From the NCBI GenBank assembly GCA_018907035.1, contig JACCIC010000096.1:1899501-1963500 (forward strand): a stretch of DNA of 64,000 bases, in the 5' to 3' direction. The DNA comes from Sycobia sp. Sy_11. Its lineage: Eukaryota > Arthropoda > Insecta > Hymenoptera > Epichrysomallidae. The notes under the pieces were generated by a model that had not been told where the DNA came from, did not search any database, and saw only the letters and a list, made by a program, of their open reading frames with translations. Below, piece after piece: positions 58,711-64,000 of this stretch. The position numbers were made by a program, and so were the translations under genes. Each line of letters begins with the position of its first letter. Positions within the stretch are counted from its first letter, which is position 1.

Positions 58711-58809
58711 CAGACATACATACATACATACATACATACATACATACATACATACATACATACATACATACATACATACATACATACATACATACATACA
58801 TACATACAT

Positions 58810-58901
<92 letters not shown>

Positions 58902-58974
58902 GATATGTTTTGTGTGCGTGCGCGTGTGCGTGCGTGTGTATCTGTGTCTCTGTCTGTCTGTTCTTCTCTCTCTC

Positions 58975-59057
<83 letters not shown>

Positions 59058-59072
59058 CGCGTGTGTGTGTAC
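58711..59072. repeat. Compound microsatellite (CATA)n-(CA)n-(TCTC)n-(GT)n
   Basis: (ATAC)n 58715-58825, (AC)n 58824-58897, a TGTGTGCG-like degenerate stretch, (CT)n 58965-59010, (GT)n 59011-59049, (GC)n 59050-59060, (GT)n to 59070. The (AC)n and (GT)n parts are complementary and could pair within one strand. Several long frames across it, such as (YVCM)n and (HTHT)n, are artefacts. Confidence 0.9.
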
Positions 59073-59079
59073 ACTGAAA

Positions 59080-59780
59080 TTCATAATAAGTTGTCGCGAG
59101 AGACCCCCCCAATGACGTCACTTCCCCCGCACCTGCCATGCGTGTTTCCGAACGATATAGGGAGGCACATATGTGCGGCGTCTACATAGTACGTACGCGC
59201 GCGCACGCACGCACACGTACTAACGCACGGACACACAAACACGCCTAAAAGTCCGTCGCACGGAACGCGCAAACTGGCGGGTATTTATGCTCATGTAGAT
59301 ATATCGCTGAGTAGAACGCGCCGGCTGGCCTGGCGCACTCGCCGCGGACGCGCAGTTCGCGCGGTCTGTCGCTGAAGCGGCTATAGGACTACACCCCATC
59401 GGGAGCGGCGTTGCGTGACGACCTCCCCATACCTTTTCGCAGGGCGGACGGTGCCTGTTGCGGGCCGCGATACACCGAGGCTTGGTACATACGTGTGCGT
59501 GTACCCACACGCGCGCACAAGCCGCCGTTTTTCCGCACGGCCGGAAGTCGCCGGGTACTTTTGGGCCCATTGTGCATTGCTCTTCACTTGCCGCCGTTCC
59601 CCTCCCCCTCCCGCGCTGTGCGTGTGCCCTTCTCGTTCTTTCTTTCTCCCGCTGCTTTTGTCAGGTAGATGTCTATTCCAGTACCTTGTCGCGGGGACAT
59701 CAGGCGCAATTAATTTTTTTATTAGCGCTATCTGCAGCGAGCTCGAGGTGCGGGCTTATTGAAATATTGCATATATTACG
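59080..59780. promoter_or_regulatory. GC-rich island, candidate regulatory region
   Basis: CpG-rich, about 700 bp, with long overlapping open frames on both strands (for example 115 codons at 59415 and 116 codons on minus at 59570-59220), explained by scarcity of stop codons in GC-rich DNA. Contains pyrimidine runs near 59595-59650. Confidence 0.3.
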
Positions 59781-60031
59781 CACGTGCACGCGCAGCAACA
59801 AGAGTTTGGTAGCTTTCATCAACTTATATTTTATCGATTGTGTGAAAAATGATAAATTAACACCGAGTCAATGGATTATTTACAAAATAATGAATTCTTA
59901 TCTTTTATATATTGTTAAAGAATTTCATTAATAATTTTGTTAATAACAACGATAATCAAAGTTAATTGACAATATTACAATATTAATAATAATTGAGCGA
60001 TGATTATATATTCAGTCTCACAATTTTATGA

Positions 60032-60032
60032 G

Positions 60033-60099
<67 letters not shown>
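60032..60099. repeat. (CA)n(TA)n microsatellite
   Basis: (AC)n 60032-60050 joined directly to (AT)n 60051-60099. Confidence 0.95.
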
Positions 60100-60101
<2 letters not shown>

Positions 60102-60950
60102 GTATGCCTTCGTCAGCAAAGGGATCAAAATACATAAGGTTGTAATTGCATATCGCGTGGAAAAAGAAGAAACGAAATGGCTTATATATATACGGGTAAA
60201 GTTCAGCTGCACATTATAAGGAGTGTCGTCGCTCGTTTTTGTATTAAGTCATCGTGTCAAGAGCATACCAGAGGGTTTGAAGGACAATTTTATAGGTGAC
60301 AGTGGTTTAGGGTCTGTTTTCAAGGTGTATAATTAAAGGTCAACGAACGATAGGTGTATGGAGGAGCAAGGGCGGCGCGGGTTCATTGGCCCGTATAAGT
60401 TTATCATGCCCTATAGGTTGATAAGATTCGTCGTTACGGACAAATAGAGAACTGATAATTTAAGTTTTTCTCACGCTTGAGCTCTATAGATAATAACGTA
60501 TAATCTATAAGTGTCACATTTTTCTCTTTACGGTAAATATTTAATCTTTTTTTTTATTTTATAAAATGTAAAACGTTGATGATCATTTCCAATCTTTGGA
60601 CACATTTCTTGTATCCGCTTCGTGTTATTCATCATTGAAATTTGTCTACTGAATGAAATATTCATTTTATGTAAGGGTCAGAAAGCCGCGCTCCAGTTGT
60701 ATAATTGTTTTAAACGCGCTCTCTTACGCATAAAATTAAAATAAGGAAAGCTCACCTGTGCAGTAACTGGATAATATTCATAAGTCTATAAATTAGACGA
60801 CAATAATACGCGGCCTCCGTCGGACAGAAAAAAAATGGAAAGTGGCAAATCACTTGCCAGGCATAACTTGAAAGTTAACTGGATGGAAATATCTCGAGGA
60901 AAATATTACGGAAAAGTATAACGGGGAACGCACTTTGCAAGATGTATAAC

Positions 60951-60952
<2 letters not shown>

Positions 60953-60998
<46 letters not shown>
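60953..60998. repeat. (TA)n microsatellite
   Basis: 46-bp run. Confidence 0.95.
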
Positions 60999-61000
<2 letters not shown>

Positions 61001-61153
61001 TATATGCTTTTCAACGGTAATCAAGCTTTTACTATATTTAATCTAAATTTAACCAAGTCATACATGAATGTAAATGCTAGAATACGTTCTAAAAATTGTC
61101 TCTACTTGATCAGTGGTAAAGATTTCGTCTAAAAAGTCTACGGATGTTGCGTT

Positions 61154-61155
<2 letters not shown>

Positions 61156-61209
<54 letters not shown>
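61156..61209. repeat. (TA)n microsatellite
   Basis: 54-bp run, 157 bp from the previous one. Confidence 0.95.
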
Positions 61210-61211
<2 letters not shown>

Positions 61212-62115
61212 GGAAAAAATTTTCAGTTTTATTATAGTTTACCGGCGCATGCCTGCTAAGACCCTGATTAAGAGCAAAAATTGCCAAATAGCCTACAATA
61301 GTAATTATCTCTCTTAAAGATTTTCATAAACATGCTACTACCGCCGTCCTCGCTCTCCACTGGTAGATCCTGGAATAACAACCAGCGAGAGAGAGAGAGA
61401 CTTTCGCAAGCCGAGTGTTCGCAGCGCGAACGCTAGCGCAGCATAAAACGCGACGATACATATAGTAATACCGAGATCCGAACCGCGCCGTCTTATATTT
61501 GCTTATAAAGATCCTTTTCTTTGGTTTTGTTCCGGAATTTCTGCGAAACCGAAATTTTTGCATAAGCTATATACACATACGCGCACGCAATTCTCGTATA
61601 TATAAAATGCACTTCGTGCGCCGATCACTTTCTTTAGAGCGGTGCGTTTTAGATAATAAGTATATGCATAACGAAAGCGTTGTACACGTTATTCTATTCA
61701 CCGATAAATAATCGGCGAATCTCGAAAGATTGGTCACTTTCTCCCTCGCGCTTGGGTTATTTAGTTATACACGTGAAGCATCGTGCGCCCGCGCACTCGC
61801 TTCCTATCCATCCACGTGTATACACCTAAATATTTATAATTAAAATTTGCAAAAGCATTACCATCGGCAGTCCAATTTATCCTCGCCACTGTTCGTGTTT
61901 CCATCCAAAATATAAAGGCGTATAGAGGAAGGCCGGTCCGAATGCAGGCTCGTCCGCTCAAAAGCCGATATATTACATCATATAGAGCACTCGAAGACGA
62001 CCGTCTTCATTCACAGAACAATACGATCGGGCGAAAATACTCAGTACACGGCACAAATGTATATATCTATATACATATTTTTTATACGTTGAAAGAGAAC
62101 GGAACGACTCTCTAA

Positions 62116-62118
<3 letters not shown>

Positions 62119-62160
<42 letters not shown>
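62119..62160. repeat. (TA)n microsatellite
   Basis: 42-bp run directly bordering a GC-rich island. Confidence 0.95.
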
Positions 62161-62162
<2 letters not shown>

Positions 62163-62424
62163 CTGGCGCGACTGTACAGGCGAGCGCACCTGCTCAGGTG
62201 AGCGCGCGCGGCTTACTGAACCGATGCGGCATACGGCGGCAACGGTGGCGGCGGCATCGGGATCGCGCACGCGGCCGCCCGTCGTCGGCGATGCAGCGCT
62301 CGGGCTCTCTCCTACATAATATAATGCCGCAGGGGGGCATCGGCACTGTACACGGGCGCTGGCGCGCGCGGGGGCGAGCGCTTCTTCTTCTTCTTTCACC
62401 GGGCGTACGGCGGAGCGCTGAGGC

Positions 62425-62468
<44 letters not shown>

Positions 62469-62510
62469 GTGAGACTGAGACCGACCTGGCGGCCTAAGAC
62501 GAGACACTCG
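62161..62510. promoter_or_regulatory. GC-rich island between (TA)n and (GA)n
   Basis: Strongly CpG-rich 350-bp block (GGCGGCAACGGTGGCGGCGGC, GCGCGCGCGGGGGCG). A minus frame of 131 codons spans it, but its ends are microsatellite-encoded and the middle is not recognised. It may be a 5' exon or promoter of a gene outside the window. Confidence 0.3.
62427..62465. repeat. (GA)n microsatellite
   Basis: GA run at the right end of the same GC-rich island. Confidence 0.92.
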
Positions 62511-64000
62511 TATAATATACGTTTGTCAAAAGGATATTCTGATAAGTCGAATGCTTATACTTTCTTCCGATTTCAGCGATGTGTGCAGAAGGCTAAATGA
62601 AAAATGTACATTTCAAGCAATCGCTACGAAGAATGGCAAAGGAAATTATAAATTTTTCGTCCCAAATTAATACATGATCCGTATTTTTGGGCGAAAAACC
62701 GGCACAATTTGTCAGTTTGTGCTTCAAGTAACGCCTTTCGTTTTATTTGCGCAGAAAAAAAGCAGAGTACAATTCGTATTTTTGCATTGAAAATTATAAA
62801 GGAATTGAACTGTGCTACTTTTTGCCGCTAATCGTGAAGTGTGTTATATAATAATCTCCATAGCGGTAAATGATTACTTTTATACCTTTTGTCGCAAACA
62901 TTGACTTGTGCTAGTTTATCGCAAGCGTTAATTGTGCCACTTTTCGTCGTGAAATAAATTGTCCTATAATTTCTTTTGGGGTCATATATATATGGTATTT
63001 CTGGGATGCCACTATATAATGCTCTATTTAAAATTGAGCGAAGGCGATTAACCGTTCAAAAGGTCACCCCGTGGGGGCTCCTGCTCTTTTTTGGCCATTC
63101 GGATTCGGAGATTATTGCTATATAAAGATTGGATTCAGATTGTACGAGCGGAGAGCGCTCCAGTTTCGCTTCCTCTTGACCCTCGATAAGAATCTTGGGG
63201 CAGATGTCTATATATATATATATATATATAGCCACTGAAGTTTGCACCTTTAACAGCCGATCGGCTCGGGATTAGAACAGGACATGATCGTACAAGATTC
63301 CGTGCTATATCTAATGCGTAAAGCAGAATAATTATTGTTTAATGGGTTTTACCGTTAAGATCGTACGACGCGATTTTGTGTGCGCGCGCGCGCGCGCGTG
63401 TGTGTGCGTGCGTGTGTGTGTAGAAAGTATACTTCAAAGTGCCATTGGGCATACGTATAGATAGAGACAAGACTCGAAAGCCATTGTGCTGAAACAAGTG
63501 TATATGTATTACGCTCGAGAACATGTATAGGTGCATATAAAGCGAGACCGGGTCACCGGAGTCGCGACGACGCTCGGAATCTGCGCGACTTACGCGCGAG
63601 CGCGCGCGCGCGAATAGATGATCGAGCGACTAGAATGATGAAAAAGTGGCCGATTTGAATCGTTATAATTTTTTATGTTTCTTTGGTTGGATAGTTTTTT
63701 TATTTTTATTTATTAGAATATAATATCACTGAATTCAGTATAGGATTATATCTTTTGCAACAGTAATCATTTTCCTTTTTTTTGCGACGTAAAAGAAAAA
63801 GCGGTGTTTAATAAACTTTTAAATCAACCTCTCAACAACTCGAAGTTAATTCAATAATTTTAAAAAATGTAAAATCTAACAAATTATCGGTTATTACATA
63901 AACTTCTCTTTCAAACAATTACAGTTTACTCGTTATAATTTATCAAAAATATTTATTTTATTGCTTATAATTCCTGCTAATATAACTGCCTATAAATTTT
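62511..64000. other. Gene-free region to the window end
   Basis: Includes (TA)n at 63208-63230, (GC)n(GT)n at 63382-63421 and (CG)n at 63595-63612. TATATAAAG at 63119 with TTCAGATT at 63134 is too closely spaced for a standard core promoter. Confidence 0.45.

Larger units (their letters stand above)
60100..62110. other. Gene-free region
   Basis: Mixed composition; a (GA)n of about 16 bp at 61387-61401 and CpG-rich patches at 61415-61445. No recognisable gene. Confidence 0.5.

Noticed and set aside
58711..58825. CRISPR-like array of short repeats
   Set aside because: It is a simple tetranucleotide repeat without spacers, in a eukaryotic context.
58650..59139. Long frames of 126-150 codons on both strands rich in Cys-Val-Tyr-Met and His-Thr
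   Set aside because: Produced by the compound (CATA)n(CA)n(GT)n repeat, open on both strands and in several frames at once.
59220..59762. Frames of 115-157 codons on both strands
   Set aside because: Stop-poor GC-rich DNA; mutually overlapping and unlike any known protein.
63119..63140. TATATAAAG followed by TTCAGATT as a core promoter
   Set aside because: The spacing of about 18 bp is too short for a TATA-initiator pair, and no downstream coding exon is visible.

Overview
The window is nuclear DNA of an arthropod, most likely an insect. It has one multi-exon gene with consensus GT-AG introns, very AT-rich non-coding DNA, dozens of (TA)n microsatellites and no bacterial-type gene packing. 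CpG is not visibly depleted (runs of CGCG are common). This would suit a hymenopteran such as a parasitoid wasp, but the species cannot be fixed from the sequence alone.

The only protein gene I can support lies on the minus strand between 33960 (start codon) and 14437 (stop codon). Joining 24 exons by splice site and codon phase gives one uninterrupted frame of 5847 nt, or 1948 residues. The product is a giant cadherin of the CDH23 / Cadherin-87A class: signal peptide, 14 extracellular cadherin (EC) repeats, a membrane-proximal module closely resembling that of vertebrate CDH23, one membrane helix, and a cytoplasmic tail of about 150 residues ending in the class I PDZ ligand Thr-Thr-Glu-Leu. 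Exons 1 and 2 are separated from the rest by introns of about 4.0 and 3.4 kb. Exons 3 to 24 are packed into 14.4-26.1 kb. Intron 19 appears to be a GC-AG intron.

The 3' side (1-14.3 kb) has no recognisable gene. It holds AT-rich DNA, GA/CT-rich tracts, several GC-richer islands (2.55-2.75, 5.75-6.06, 7.4-8.45 and 10.9-11.5 kb) and two copies of an undescribed interspersed repeat. One copy, at 13.34-13.77 kb, has clear terminal inverted repeats.

The 5' side (34-64 kb) also has no recognisable gene. It is dominated by (TA)n tracts of 35-65 bp recurring about every 1-2 kb, with (CT)n, (CA)n and mixed tracts and some GC-rich islands that may be regulatory (36.0-36.5, 47.0-47.4, 55.5-56.4, 59.1-59.7 and 62.2-62.5 kb). 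The most striking non-coding structure is a long imperfect inverted repeat at 54.67-55.39 kb, with (TA)n at its centre and at both outer ends. An apparent short-TIR element with GGGTGTCC termini follows at 55.73-56.30 kb. (TA)n tracts are absent from about 9.6 to 27.7 kb, which includes the exon cluster.
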